Below are positions 12,071 to 23,367 of a DNA stretch of 64,000 nt, one piece after another. Every line of letters begins with the position of its first letter. Position 1 is the stretch's first letter. Under the pieces are notes generated by a model. The model ran no database searches and was not told the DNA's origin. It saw only the letters and a program-made list of their open reading frames with translations. The stretch comes from Daedaleopsis sinensis (taxonomy: Eukaryota > Basidiomycota > Agaricomycetes > Polyporales > Polyporaceae). The stretch spans positions 310,001 through 374,000 of the forward strand of contig CM066305.1 in the NCBI GenBank assembly GCA_033807695.1. Reading direction: 5' to 3'. The translations under genes were made by a program, and so were the position numbers.

Positions 12071-13487
12071 TCGTTGTAATCTCACGGCCCAGGGGTTTTC
12101 CATGCATAGTACGGCCCGCCACATGGCAGTGTGCATACTCCATAAATACTTATATAGTACTTATTTTGTGTTAGCAGACCAATATGAAGGTCCTTGCTAA
12201 CACCGTGTCCCAGTTGCACCAAACTGGCTCCGATGCAGGCCATCGCTTGCGCTGTCAGACCTTTCCGGTGAAGGCTTGGTAACTCAGGTCAATCGAGCGA
12301 CTCGGATGTACTCACAGCTTCCGATTCACGGATCGAGTCCGATCTAGACGCAGCAGTCCACACGACCGACTCGCAAGCGGACAGCGCCGCTCTAAGCTCA
12401 GGCTTGACTGTGTACAGGTGATAATCACGCCCACTAAGTGTGTGATTATCATCACGAACATGGTCCATGTCCTACCAGCTTCAGTGCATACTGTGATTAA
12501 ACACTGACCGTGATAATTCGTGATTACTATTAACTAACACCAATGATAATAAAAGAATTAGGGTCACCTGCAGGAGTGACTTGAATATCGAAGGCGACCG
12601 AGGAAAATGGTCAACGTATTAGCATTCCAGGCGGATGTATGAGGAGCATCGCGCCATCGCATCCGGACCCCATATCTGTGCTTCAGAACTCAGTACTCAT
12701 TATGATCTGTGGGTAAGATATCGATAAAAGGAGGGGGCGCCTTTGCCTTGGGTACCACTCCGAGACCGCGCCACTGTCTCTCGTCCTCGGGCCCCCTACT
12801 CTTGCTCGTCTCGTAGACGACGGACAAGCGTACCCGCGTGCAGGGCCAAGCGTCCACAACAGCGGTGCTGGAGAGGGTGGGTGAGACTGTCCCGCCCTCG
12901 GAGGAGGCCCTTCCTGCGTACACGACATATTTGACGCTGCACCAGTCACCACCGATCCGGCGTGTCGCGCGGATCATATCGCTGATGCAGCGCAGTGCGG
13001 AAGAGGAGGGAAGAGGTCGATGATAAGTGTATCATGCGTACAGGCGTGGCGGAGGCGCGATGACACTGCCGATGTTAACTACTTACATAGGTGTAGCGCG
13101 GCGTGCGGCTTGATGACGGGATCGATGGTGGGGGCTACCTCAAGACAATCCGCATCTCCTGCACGAACGGAAGACGCGTCGGCGGGTATACAGAGAGCCC
13201 TTGAAGTGCAACCTAAAGAACGGAGGTCATCCCTACAAGCCGCAGTTCTCGCGTGTATGAACGGCTTGTCATGTAGTATCCAACCAATTCTGATTGTACT
13301 CGTTGCTCATGCCTTCTGATCAGATATTTGGGAAGTTCACGGGCCGCATGTGTACTCCTAGCATTGGCGAGAGTAGCGGATCGACCGAGAGTGAGTACTA
13401 GAGACTGGTGACTAGTGAGTATAGCTAGTTAATTGTCCAGAAACCGGGGGCTTCGACTTACAAATTCGATTACAACAGACTTGGACA
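12071..13487. other. Intergenic region, no assigned gene
   Basis: Apart from the inverted repeat this stretch holds only short open frames. One minus-strand ATG frame (12977-12683) and an overlapping plus-strand frame (12838-13023) were examined, but neither shows a domain or splice pattern that convinces. GAGTA/CTAGT-rich sequence lies at 13390-13430. Confidence 0.35.
12420..12450. repeat. Small inverted repeat (9-bp arms) 3' of the transposase
   Basis: GATAATCAC at 12420-12428 is the exact reverse complement of GTGATTATC at 12442-12450, with a 13-nt loop. Related GTGATTA/GTGATAA words recur at about 12490-12530. It could be part of a transposon end or a short AT-rich hairpin; no partner was found upstream of the gene. 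Confidence 0.5.
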
Positions 13488-15212
13488 CTACATGGAGCTG
13501 GGATGACTAGTACCCGAAGTAATACTACGAGTTGCATTAGAAATGCGGGCACGCGCAAAGTTGGAGAAACTCACCTCCGACATGGCATGATACTCGAATG
13601 TCTCAGCCAAAGCCTCTAGAGCAGGCAAATACTCCGCCTTCATGTCTTCATAGTGCTGATCTTGATCGTTATGGCTCATCCTCATCCGCAGCGTGCCCAG
13701 CCGCACTCCTCGGTCCGCTCGGTCTCCCAGGCACTTGATGATCGCTGAAAATAGGTCCTCGTCCACGTACAGAACGCCCATGAGATCCACCGTGTGTAGC
13801 CGTGGACAGGCGACGATATCCTCTCCGACCCCCGCAGTGGACTCGGATTCGACAGCGTAATCATTTTCGCTCAGGCTGTCCCAGTCCGAGGGAGGGCTAG
13901 ACGTGGCAATCCGAAGTCCGTTCCAGAGATCGGTTGTGAACCCTTTTCCACCAACTCGAAGGGTTTCGAGCATCGGGAACGCGCGGAAGACGCGGCTCCA
14001 CATCGGCTGGTCCACAGTGTTGTAGTTGCCGGCCACCCTCAGCCCGGTCAACTTGGCACCATGACAGATCCGAAGCAAATCCTGAAGGCCGACACCGAAC
14101 GACTTCTTCTCCCACGAGAAGCCGCCTATTGACTCGATGCTGAGCTCGATCGTCTCCTCGTCCATCCAATCAGACTCGCTCGGGTGCACAATCACGCTCA
14201 AGCGGTGATCACTTTGGAGGACATTGAGCCCCGCCACGGAGACGTGCTTCAGGAATGGGATGCGCTCGGAAGGGAACTCGGGCAGAAGCTGGGGAAGGCA
14301 CTCGGGCAGAAGCTGGGGAAGCGACTGGGTGAAAAATCCTTCGGCGATGTTACGGTCTCTGATGTAGCCATCGACTTTGAGCTTGCGGAGGGCAGGGGTA
14401 TTGACGTGAGCGAGGAATGTAGCGGAGGACTGTGGCGTTTGAGATTCAAGTTTGAGTAACGCAAGCTGAGGAAGATGAGCTTGGTAGTCGTCGTTCTGGA
14501 TGGATCCACTGAGCTGATCAAGGAAATTAGTCAGGGAAAGGCGTTGTAAATGTTCGGCCCCAGACAACACGTCTATGAACTCTTGGAAATCGAGGTCACA
14601 GGCGCAACGGTCCAATGTCAACTCCTCGAGTCGGTTATAAATAAGTGGGTCGCGTGGAGTAGTGGCGCCAAAGAGGTCGAGCGTGCGGAGACGGGGGTAG
14701 ATTTGGGAGGAGATATTGAGGGGCCCTGGATCGCCCGCATAGTGCAGAGATTGCAAGGCAGAAGCGTTGCTTAAAAGGCGTGTTAGGAATGATTTCTCTA
14801 ATTCCCGGATTCCATAGAGTCCGAGGGTCCTGATCCGATGTGTGTGAGACAGGAGCAGGTTCTTGTGAGCCAGGAGAAGCGTCTTGTCGTGGACATAGAG
14901 ACCGGGTAATACCAGCTCAATTGGTATCTCTCCGGAGCGTAGGAGGCAGAGTCGCAACCAATCAACTTTAAAAACGAAGATCGAACGCCACAACGCCGGG
15001 GTTGCGTCGGCGATTTCGTGCCAGTAGCGGCAGACAAGCCTGATACGAGTCCATGCCGTAGCTGTGCCCCAGCCTTTACCAGAGGCGCACCACCAGTTCT
15101 GGTAATTGTCTCGTGCTCTGAGGGAGCAAAAGACGAAGACGCAGGCGAGGAGCTCTGGTGGAAGAGTGGAGATCGAAGCCCGAGGGGTTCGTATAGGTGA
15201 CTTGGATATCAT
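13488..15212 (-). CDS. F-box domain protein with degenerate leucine-rich C-terminus
   Basis: This is a single-exon frame of 574 codons from the ATG at 15212. The N-terminus carries an F-box: STLPPELLACVFVFC at residues 15-29, then TRIRLVCRYWHEIADATPAL and WRSIF. This is the basidiomycete form in which L.P.ELL..IF and CR.W..ia...P.LW are typical. F-box proteins bind Skp1 and recruit substrates to SCF ubiquitin ligases. The remainder is rich in leucine with repeats of the type LRTLDLFGA, LEELTLDRC, LQRLSLTNF and LETLRVGGKG. These fit the irregular LRR-like substrate-binding half of this greatly expanded family. A short local duplication gives SLPQLLPECLPQLLPE. Substrate cannot be predicted. Length and layout match typical family members of about 450-600 residues. 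Confidence 0.85.
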   Translation of the reverse strand: MISKSPIRTPRASISTLPPELLACVFVFCSLRARDNYQNWWCASGKGWGTATAWTRIRLVCRYWHEIADATPALWRSIFVFKVDWLRLCLLRSGEIPIELVLPGLYVHDKTLLLAHKNLLLSHTHRIRTLGLYGIRELEKSFLTRLLSNASALQSLHYAGDPGPLNISSQIYPRLRTLDLFGATTPRDPLIYNRLEELTLDRCACDLDFQEFIDVLSGAEHLQRLSLTNFLDQLSGSIQNDDYQAHLPQLALLKLESQTPQSSATFLAHVNTPALRKLKVDGYIRDRNIAEGFFTQSLPQLLPECLPQLLPEFPSERIPFLKHVSVAGLNVLQSDHRLSVIVHPSESDWMDEETIELSIESIGGFSWEKKSFGVGLQDLLRICHGAKLTGLRVAGNYNTVDQPMWSRVFRAFPMLETLRVGGKGFTTDLWNGLRIATSSPPSDWDSLSENDYAVESESTAGVGEDIVACPRLHTVDLMGVLYVDEDLFSAIIKCLGDRADRGVRLGTLRMRMSHNDQDQHYEDMKAEYLPALEALAETFEYHAMSEVSFSNFARARISNATRSITSGTSHPSSM

Positions 15213-16682
15213 CCCTGACGCGATGTTTGACGATCAGCTATTTGGTCGAGCGAGGTCGCAACTTCAAGCACGATCAACTGTGGATTTCCGGAAGGTTAGG
15301 TTCGAACTATATGTTAACGAACAAACGTACGCGCTGTGCTTCAAGCCTCTGTACTGTGATTGAACTGTCTACACCCCGTAGAGCTGGTGAGCACTGTTGA
15401 ATGTCTGATGATGGTCCGAGTTGAACGTTAACGTTGAACATTGGTGCGGTGACCTGGCAAGCAGGTCGGCGGCGGATTCGGCGATTGCCGAGTCGATGGG
15501 GCGCTCTAACAACGAGGTTGCGCGTCCAGCTAATACTACTATTACACAATTTGAAGTCACTACAGAGTCACCCACACTGCTCCTTCAAGTTCAAGTTTTT
15601 GCACCTCTCTTTGCACTCAAGCTCAAATGTGTGTGGCTAGCTTTTGGATAGAGTCTGAATAACTTATCCTGATGTATTCTCACCGGCTACAGTATGGCAG
15701 CCCGACGGCGACTCGAAGACTTTCCGTGTGGCAGCAAAGTCGTCGAATCGTGACGGAGTCCCTTGCCTGGCACATGGCAAGGGTGATCTGATTTGAAGCT
15801 GCGCACTCGAAGTACTGCAACTTCTGGTGAGAGTACTGCGTGAAAATCTACCCGGTTCTGTAAAGATGGATCAGTCCAACTGGTGCGTACTTTCACTGAC
15901 GCTCTCCGTCTCGATGAACGGCAGCACGCCGACTTATCTGCAGGAATATTGGATGAGGTCGCCGCGATCCCGGGGACGGACGGTGCATAGCTTCGCTCGC
16001 AAGTGAGATAGTGACGCGACGCAGAGTCGATTGAGTCGGTTTGCCTGCAAGGATCCGCTAATGGTCGTGATCATGAGCAGATATCAGATGGCAAGTCATA
16101 GGACCTCGCTCTATTCCTACCACCACATCCGTCATCTCGACGCCTCCTTCAACAGGAGGGACTGTACCCGCATTGGCCGTTGCCTCCAACCGTGACAGCG
16201 GTTGTTGGCACGATATCGTGCTCCCCGTAATGTTGTTTCTCATCCGTCGACGATAGTGCTCGAGGGCGCTGCTACGCCGTACTTCTGCCGTTTACACCCC
16301 GTAAGTGTCACTATACTGAAGTCTCGCTCTAGCTGCCACAGCTACCATGACCCCTCAAGGTCTCACAGCTCGCGGGCGCCGTGCCACGACCCACGAATGC
16401 CCCTTACTACCCTCGCTATTTATGATTGATGAATTCTGCCAACATCAGACGACCCACCACGAGATTTGCAAGAACGACCGGCGTCATTAATAGGCTGCAT
16501 ATGGTATCGACATGTCCAATAGGCAACTACCGCAGCTACCGGTCGCAACCCTTCTAATACCGTCCCGCTGCTACCTGCGATGTTCTCTTTACCCTCTCAC
16601 CCCCAACGGTGCCTAGGTTTGTGTTCTTGTAGCATTGCGTGCTGCTCACAATCTCACTCGTGCATATTCAAGAGAAATACGA
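15213..16682. other. Intergenic region, no assigned gene
   Basis: No coding pattern was recognised on either strand. A 12-bp perfect palindrome AACGTTAACGTT lies at about 15424-15435. The stretch separates two divergently transcribed genes (F-box on minus, MYND on plus) and so contains both promoters. Confidence 0.35.
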
Positions 16683-17915
16683 ATGGCAACAAAGCGCGAC
16701 GGCGGAACTTGCTGCGGCTGCGACGAGCAGTCGCCCGATATGCAGAGATGCTCTGCCTGCAAGAAGGTCTGGTACTGCAGTAGAAGCTGCCAAGAGGACC
16801 ACTGGTCCATTCATATCTTCGACTGCCGATACGACAAACCTATCAGCACGATCTATTATCTTGCACGCGCGATGTATGCAGACGTCATCCCCATCCATGC
16901 CCAGACTCGCATCGACTACGGCTTTGACAAGGCAAGGGATCTGATAGGCGGACCCTCCGAGAGCAAACTCTGCGGGCTGTACAAGGGACTCCTCATGTAT
17001 CTCAACGTGCCGATGAAGGACCTTCGGGCGTGGCAGAAGGCCGGGCGGCTTGTGGAGGAGATCAAGGCGGCATACGAGAAGGTTCCGGTCGGCAATCGAG
17101 GCGGCTACTATCCTTGGTTCCTCGAACACCAATACATCCTTGACGGTCGACCAGTAGACGTCCATGATCTTCGAGAGAATGCCGAGAAGAATGTCCTTCG
17201 GATGTTCCGTGCAGGGTGGACGTTCATCTACAAGACATCGGAGGCCTCCACAGAAGAGATTCTGTCCCAGCGGGCAGCGTACAGTCCCGAAAGAAGGGAA
17301 TGCTTCGATCTATACTCCATGCTGCTTGAAGATAGTAGACCTCCTCCAACCCACCCTTCGTGGTTATCCTTTGGCTTCGTGGCCGCCGCCAATCACTACG
17401 AGGAGAATATATGCACAGCCAGGTATCGGACACTCATACACAGATGCACCTTCGACGAGTTCTGCGCGGCATTTCAATCTTGCTCTATACTCGCTCTATT
17501 CAACACCCACCGCGTAACATGGTCCCCGTCGGAACTGTCGGAACTGAAGACGCGGTTCGACGACATCATGTCTGGATCACCGAGGGTGAATAAGTCCGTC
17601 TGGATCCTGAAGCACTACATTGACCAACTCATTTCCTCGCTCCCGAGCGACATGCCGCCCCGTCTCATACCCTCCGTGACTGTCGACTATGGGTTCCGAA
17701 ACTGCAAGGACGCGTCAGACCGGAGGCTGCTCGACAAGCTGTACACGCGGCTGTTCGAGATCGAGCGCATGAGCCCTCTAGCGCTCCACCAGGCCTGCAT
17801 CCAGGGCGAGCTGCTTCAGTTCGTGCGGCGGTTCGTGGACATTTCGCCGGCAGACGCTGCAAAGTACGAGAGACTGTTGAAAAACGTATACCCGATTCCG
17901 AACCCCGTTGATTGA
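16683..17915 (+). CDS. MYND-type zinc-finger protein
   Basis: The frame is open from about 16635, but the ATG at 16683 (MATKRDGGTCCGCDEQ) places the zinc finger at the usual N-terminal position, giving about 410 residues. The MYND finger is complete: C-C-x-C near the start, RCSACKKVWYCSRSCQ, then HW...H...C (EDHWSIHIFDC). This supplies the C4-C2HC zinc ligands of the family. MYND domains mediate protein-protein contacts, usually with proline-rich peptides. In Agaricomycetes this N-terminal MYND plus uncharacterised C-terminal body is a large paralogous group. No SET domain follows, so it is not an SMYD methyltransferase. The C-terminal body is hydrophilic with aromatic-rich patches and no membrane segment. 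No intron is needed. Confidence 0.85.
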   Translation: MATKRDGGTCCGCDEQSPDMQRCSACKKVWYCSRSCQEDHWSIHIFDCRYDKPISTIYYLARAMYADVIPIHAQTRIDYGFDKARDLIGGPSESKLCGLYKGLLMYLNVPMKDLRAWQKAGRLVEEIKAAYEKVPVGNRGGYYPWFLEHQYILDGRPVDVHDLRENAEKNVLRMFRAGWTFIYKTSEASTEEILSQRAAYSPERRECFDLYSMLLEDSRPPPTHPSWLSFGFVAAANHYEENICTARYRTLIHRCTFDEFCAAFQSCSILALFNTHRVTWSPSELSELKTRFDDIMSGSPRVNKSVWILKHYIDQLISSLPSDMPPRLIPSVTVDYGFRNCKDASDRRLLDKLYTRLFEIERMSPLALHQACIQGELLQFVRRFVDISPADAAKYERLLKNVYPIPNPVD

Positions 17916-18312
17916 TGTGCGTAAGTATATCCTCGCGGGGTGTGTAGTGCTCATTTTTCTGCGTTTTCTAGGACGGTCGTCATTGTTCGCCTCCGTGCCC
18001 GACGGCCACTGCTGGGTCATCATCGTCAATCTTGTACGACTTGAATCGCATTGCAGACATGTATTGGAACTGTACTCGACCGTCAAGTGAGCTCTAGCCC
18101 ATCCGTTTATGATTTTCGAAATATACTCTGTCAATTTGCACAGGCTATGTTGAACTAGAGGGTTACTCGCTACGCCATAGGCTCGTGCTACTAGTCCCGC
18201 GGTAGACTCTGCAACGGTCCGGACTCCTCTTGCTTCTTATTCTTATACACCGAGCGAGGTCCCGTGTTCTCGATAAGCTCCAAGTGCTTGGGAACGATTC
18301 GGAGTCCCGCCA

Positions 18313-18318
18313 TATAAA
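18313..18318 (+). promoter_or_regulatory. Probable TATA box of the polysaccharide deacetylase gene
   Basis: TATAAA lies 96 nt upstream of the ATG at 18414 in the same orientation, in the 17916-18413 intergenic stretch. That stretch otherwise holds no gene I can support. Confidence 0.45.
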
Positions 18319-18413
18319 GACTCTCCGCTCTCCCCACTTGTTCCTTCCTCGTCTCTTCAACTGACCGGCCCCCAGCTCTTATCATCTTCTGAAGCCACCA
18401 CCATCTATTGGAA

Positions 18414-20112
18414 ATGCCTCGCAGGGTGCTGATTGGTTTCGGAGTCGACGTCGACGCGGCATCGGGCTGGTGCGTTTGCCGATCTTCTACATACGCCTCT
18501 CCAGGTTCTGCAGCAGACTCAAGCAGGGATACTACTACGCAGGATCGGCACGCTCGGCGCGGAAAACTCCCCGTGTGATGTATCGAGGGCAAGTATTCAT
18601 TTATATGGACCGTGCTCGACTCTGACGGGATTCCCCGCAGGGCATGTGGGCCGGCGAGGTCGGCGTGCCGCGTCTACTCAAACTCTTTGACAAGTACAAT
18701 ATCAAGGCGACGTGGTTCATTCCCGGTAGCGCTCCTCGTGCTTCGCAACTATGCAGCTCCTATCACTCACCGTTATACCTTCTATTCAGGTCATAGCGTG
18801 GAGACGTTCCCAGAACAGCTCATCCCGATCCGAGACGGAGGCCACGAGCTGTAAGTAGTGACTTCACTCCGAGTCTTGAATCTACCGGATGACAATAGGC
18901 TGCTTTCATTACACCGAACTATAACACAGAGGCCTCCACGGGTACACGCACGAGAGGCAGACCCGGCTGACCATCGAGCAGCAGAAGGACGTGCTCGACC
19001 GGAGCTATGACGTCCTCACGAAGTTCAACAACGGCGTGCCCCCGAAGGGCGCCTGCGCCCCGTGTTGGGACACGACCAGAGAAAACACCCGGCTCCTGCT
19101 GGACAAGGGGATCGAGTACGGTGCGTCCGCTGCTCGCTGCACGACCGCGGCTCTGGCTCTCTCGGGGCTCACTGACGGTCTGCGGTCCGTCGCACAGACC
19201 ATTCGAACATGGCTCACGAGTGCGTCGAGAGTTCCCCCGGGACTCTTTCACGGTCGCGAATGTGTCTCACTCGTGTCCGCCGCTGCAGCTCCCAGGCGTA
19301 CTACTTGCGCACCGACGACGACTGGACGAAGATCGACTACCAGGCCAAGGCCGAGACGTGGATGCGGCCGCTCGTGCGTGGCAAAGAGACGGGGCTCGTG
19401 GAGGTCCCGGCGAACTGGTGCGTCTGTCCTAGGGGAAACATATGCCACATCATCCTCGCGTGCTCATGGAGCGTCTTCTCCGAAACGGCAGGTATCTCGA
19501 CGACTGGCCGCCATTGATGTATGTCCGGCCGATGCGCCAGCACTGTGCGAAGCGCTGTAATGAGTGTGCCTGACATGCACATGTGTCTAGGTTTGTCAAG
19601 ACGTCGCCCAACTCTCATGGATGGGTGGGTCTGCACAGGAAACGGTTTCTGAGCGTCAGGACTGACGAGAGTACAGGTTAACACTCGAGACGTCGAGCAA
19701 TTGTGGAAAGATACTTTCACGTACCTCTACAGGTCAGTCAGTCCAGTCTAGCCAGCGTGTATGACTGCTTCCAGCCACTGAGTCTGCGTGTTGGTTTCAG
19801 GGAGGAAGAGAACTTCATATTCCCCATCACCATTCATCCCGATGTCAGCGGGTGCGTGTTACACTCATCCATCTACCGGACTCATGAAGCTAACTAGCGA
19901 ATATCAGTCGTCCCCACGTCCTTCTGATGCTGGTGAGTGCTCACATTGTGCGATATCATGGGGACCGATTGATGTGTGTCCGACAGGAGCGATTCATCGA
20001 GTGGATCAACACGCATGAGGACGTCCACTGGGTCCGGATGGTCGACATGGCGGACGAATTCCGCGCCCGTGTGGCCCCAGCCCCTGGAGCACTCATGCCC
20101 CGTGGCCTTTGA
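18414..20112 (+). CDS. NodB-type polysaccharide deacetylase family protein
   Basis: The predicted protein starts [19 protein letters not shown] at the ATG 18414 and ends MPRGL-TGA at 20112, with about nine short introns. Spliced exons give [69 protein letters not shown], a segment with [60 protein letters not shown] and [18 protein letters not shown]. The GVDVDA start, the HGYTH metal-binding motif and the WYLDD / HPDVSGRP stretches place it in the cytosolic PuuE/HpPgdA-like NodB subfamily. Members hydrolyse C-N bonds of N-acetylated sugars or allantoin-like amides; many annotated as chitin deacetylase are not proven. No signal peptide is present, which argues against a secreted chitin deacetylase. 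It converges on the WSC gene, 253 nt from its stop. Confidence 0.82.
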
Positions 20113-20365
20113 CTGTCCGTCTGAGTGCGGCGAACAAGAACGAATGTGCGGAGCACGAGATGCGTATGCTGTGCAACATCCTGAGCTTAGTGTATATCAG
20201 TTATACCTCAAAAAAGAACAGCGAGTGTCCCTCGCTGCCCACATGTGCATGAACGATCGTTGTGCGGTACTTAACAATGCAGTCACTATGACGGTATTAG
20301 TGAGCAATGACGGGTTAGCCACGGTACACGCACCTAGCAACAGAATCTACCCTTCATCGTACACC

Positions 20366-21137
20366 TCAATGGCCTTGATATTTATAAACCTGTAGCCTCT
20401 GCACGCCTCCACAGTACTCATTCCCTTCTCCAGGAGGCAACGGACACGTCGAATTGCACTCGTTCTCCGGCGCCTGCACCGTCGCGGTATTCAGCCCAAG
20501 GCTGCACTGACAGTCGTTCGCGTCCTCCACGCCGGAAAACGGGTATCCGATGTGCTCGCAGTAGTTGACGCACTGCCAGACCAGGTCGAGGTTCGACGCG
20601 AACATGTGGTGTACGACCGGGCTGCTGAACGCGGGTGCGAGGGCCGTGTCGACGAAGCAGCCCTGGAGCGACCACGCGCCGGGAGGCAAGGCGGGGGATT
20701 TGTAAATCTAAGCGGCCGTCGATGTCAGTTGCAATTCCGCGTACACCTCGTGTGTGTCAGCCATTTGACATCCGTACCTGGATGCGGAACGAGCCTCCGC
20801 ACGAGAGAGTAGCATCTCCGGTGCACGCCATGTCGCACTCCGACTCGGGTGCGGCTGTGGGCGTGCCTTTCAAACCGGTGCCACAGTGACACTCATTACT
20901 GTACTCGACTCCGGCGTACGTGAAGTTGGCGGCATCGCAGCGCTCGATGCAGGACGCGGGTGTGTTGTCGGCGTACTGTGTAGTCACGACGCCGGCGAGG
21001 ATACGGGCACCTGTATCCACGGCGCAGGGAAACTGGAGGGTCCAGTTGAGAGGAAGCGGAGCTGGCGTGAAGGCATATGCGACGCGGGTGAGGGAAGCCA
21101 AAGCTTCAAGAGCAGCGAGGGCGAAAACAGAGCGCAT
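20366..21137 (-). CDS. Secreted two-WSC-domain protein (copy 1)
   Basis: The ATG at 21137 begins MRSVFALAALEALASL, a good signal peptide. The first WSC domain follows: CAVDTGARILAGVVTTQYAD, then IERCDAANFTYAGVEYSNEC, HCGTGLKGTP, SECDMACTGD and CGGSFRIQ. An intron of about 60-70 nt (ending TTAG before ATTTACAAATCC) leads to the second exon, IYKSPALPPGAW. This holds a second, more diverged cysteine-rich WSC-like module (GCFVDT, WQCVNYCEHIGYPFSGVED, CQCSLG, CGGVQRLQVYKY). The stop is TGA at 20366-20368. WSC domains bind carbohydrate and occur in cell-wall sensors and secreted fungal enzymes. There is no transmembrane segment, so this is probably a secreted wall-associated or carbohydrate-binding protein. 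A paralogue with the same exon layout lies at 60354-61116. A TATA-like TTTATAT on the minus strand lies about 45 nt before the ATG. Confidence 0.82.
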
Positions 21138-21838
21138 GGCGTGTTATAGCTCGAGAGACGACGGCGTAGACGGTTCATATAAAAGCTCCAGTGAACCTAG
21201 ACGCTGTCGATACGATTGCGCGGAACACGGAGAGTGACAAAAATTGGTACCAGCCTTGACATCAATATCTGTCTGGGAATATAAAAGAAATGTACGCCAA
21301 GAAGATCGAGACACACCGATAGGTGACCTGGATGGCATGTTGACAGTCAAGCTCCAGACTACTGTCGAGGACAGGCACGCGGGAGAGCCAAGAGCCGCAT
21401 CTCCCCCGTAGCAGGTATCTAATGGGTAGAGTAGACAATTTAACACACAAGAATTCCAAAGCATAATATACCAAAGTCAAGGCAGTTGTTCAAGAAACAA
21501 GGAGAAGTAGGCGTTGCGAGGATGAGATGCCCATAGTCATCGATGGCGAAGAGCAAACATGACATGCACAAATGAGTCAGAAGTATGATGACCTGTTCAT
21601 TGATGCTGAAGACAGCAGAAGGTGGCCTGGCAGAGGAGAGCCCTATAGAAGTCGACAGTATGTTATGCGCGAGATGGTCAGACGTCAAGGACTCGGAGGT
21701 ATTAGAAGCGCCCGAGCCGAGCCGTATAGGTTTTCGATCGGAGTCTGAAAGCCGTGGCAAACGCCGAAGTCCGTAAGGTCGCGCTCGTCGCGTTTGCCTT
21801 TACGCTCAACGTCCTTGCCATCCTGCTCACCGTCCGAC
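21138..21838. other. Divergent promoter region between WSC and U5-40K genes
   Basis: About 700 nt separate the starts of two divergent genes. The only element I can point to is the TATA-like TTTATAT (minus strand, about 21180) serving the WSC gene. Confidence 0.35.
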
Positions 21839-23367
21839 ATGTCCAAACGCGGCGCATCTCCGCCGCCTGGTGGCGCTCTTATCAAACGTGCGCGCTCAGG
21901 TTCGCCGGCCCCCAACACTCAGATAGCCATCTCCTCATCCAACGACGAGAGACAACAGGCCCTCATACGGACCGTGAAGCGCACCAGTAGCCTGGAGGCT
22001 CCTATCATCAGCCTGTCGGGCTCACATGGGGTGCGTGTATCTGAACGATTCAGCTCTTATCACTTTTTGATGATGCTTTGCATGGTGCGTAGGCAGAAAT
22101 CATGAGCTGTAGGTTCGACCCTAGTGGCCAAAACATTGCTGCATGTTCGGCGGACCGCGCAGTTTGTGAGTGTCTACTTCCTACATTCAATGCAAAACAG
22201 CGGTGTAACTTCTGCGTTCGGTAATCCAGCCTTATGGCGAACATACTCTCCAAACACCAATTACGGCCTCATCTCCAACATCCACAAAGCCCCCATCCTC
22301 GACCTACAATGGTCACTCGCCTCGCAGCTCTTGTACACCGCATCTGCCGACCACACTCTCGCTGTCACAGACCTGACGACTGGCCAGCGCGTGCGTAAAC
22401 TCCACGCTCACCGCGGCATCATTAATTCCCTCGACAGAACACTCGCAGGAGGCGCCGGGGTCGAGCTCGTTGCAACGGGCGGAGACGACGGCACGGTGCG
22501 CGTATGGGAGGGTGGAAATGAAGGTCCGAAGCAGCCCGTGAGCGTGTTCGAGCTGGGATGTCCTATCACGGCCGTATGTTGGAGCGCGGATGGGACGAGC
22601 ATATACGCGGGTGCGCTTGACAATGAAATCCACGTACGTGTCCTGTCCTCCGCTTCACCCCCCGTACAGATAATCCGCAATCATGATATGCACCTCTGGA
22701 ACAATGCGTCCGGAAGGGCCTCGTTGTCCCAGAACCTAACATCCTTCTTTACCCTCGAGATACAGGCTTCCGCACGTCTGATATCGCTCAACACGTACTG
22801 AATGAGGTTTCCTAGGTCATCGACTTCCGCAAAAACGAACAAGTGTACTCTCTCGTGGGACACACCGACACGCCGACCTCGCTCGCCCTCTCGCCCAACG
22901 GCCACTACCTCCTCTCGCCCTCCTTCTCATCACAGACCATCATCCACGACGTCCGGCCCTTCTCGCCCTCGCCAAACCGGATACACCGCGTCCTCATGGG
23001 CGCGCCTGCCGGCTTCGAGAACACACTCCTCCGGGGCGCGTGGAGCAAGGACGACGGCGGACGGCGGGTCGGGGTCGGCGGCGCGGACCGGACCGTGTGC
23101 ATATGGGAGGTGGAGAGCGCAAAAGTGCTGTACAAGGTACGTCTTCGCGCACGCATATGTCTCTGGGACCTAGGGAACTCAGCCCTCCGCCAGCTACCGG
23201 GCCACAAGGGCACCGTGACGGCTGTCGACTTCCACCCCAAGGAGCCTATCAGTACGTCATGCTTTGCATACTAGCCCGTACTCATGCTGATTGTACGGGT
23301 AGTCCTTACGGGCAGCAAGGACACGACCATGCTCCTTGGGGAGATTGAGCCCTCGATTGGCGCATGA
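21839..23367 (+). CDS. SNRNP40: U5 snRNP 40-kDa WD40 protein (Spf38/Cwf17 type)
   Basis: This protein binds Prp8 in the U5 snRNP and acts in pre-mRNA splicing in the nucleus. The ATG at 21839 begins MSKRGASPPPGGALIKRARS, the basic N-terminus typical of the family. Exon joins give SLSGSHG-AEIMSCRFDPSGQ and NIAACSADRAV-SLWRTYSPN. WD repeats continue with NYGLISNIHKAPILDLQWS, LYTASADHTLAVTDLTTGQR, VATGGDDGTVRVWEG, CPITAVCWSADGTSIYAGAL, DNEIH-VIDFRKNEQVYSLVG, HTDTPTSLALSPNGHYLLS, VGVGGADRTVCIWEVES, LPGHKGTVTAVDFHPKEPI and VLTGSKDTTMLLGEIE. It ends at TGA 23365-23367. This seven-bladed set and the NY(G/A).. block identify SNRNP40 rather than another WD protein. The intron before VIDFRKN is about 180 nt, longer than its neighbours. 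The length of about 340-350 residues matches the family. Confidence 0.9.

Noticed and set aside
12683..13023. Overlapping minus and plus frames of 95 and 61 codons
   Set aside because: Neither has a domain, a splice pattern or neighbouring exons. Coding on either strand cannot be chosen.
18191..18592. Minus-strand frame of 133 codons
   Set aside because: Antisense to the first exons and promoter of the polysaccharide deacetylase.
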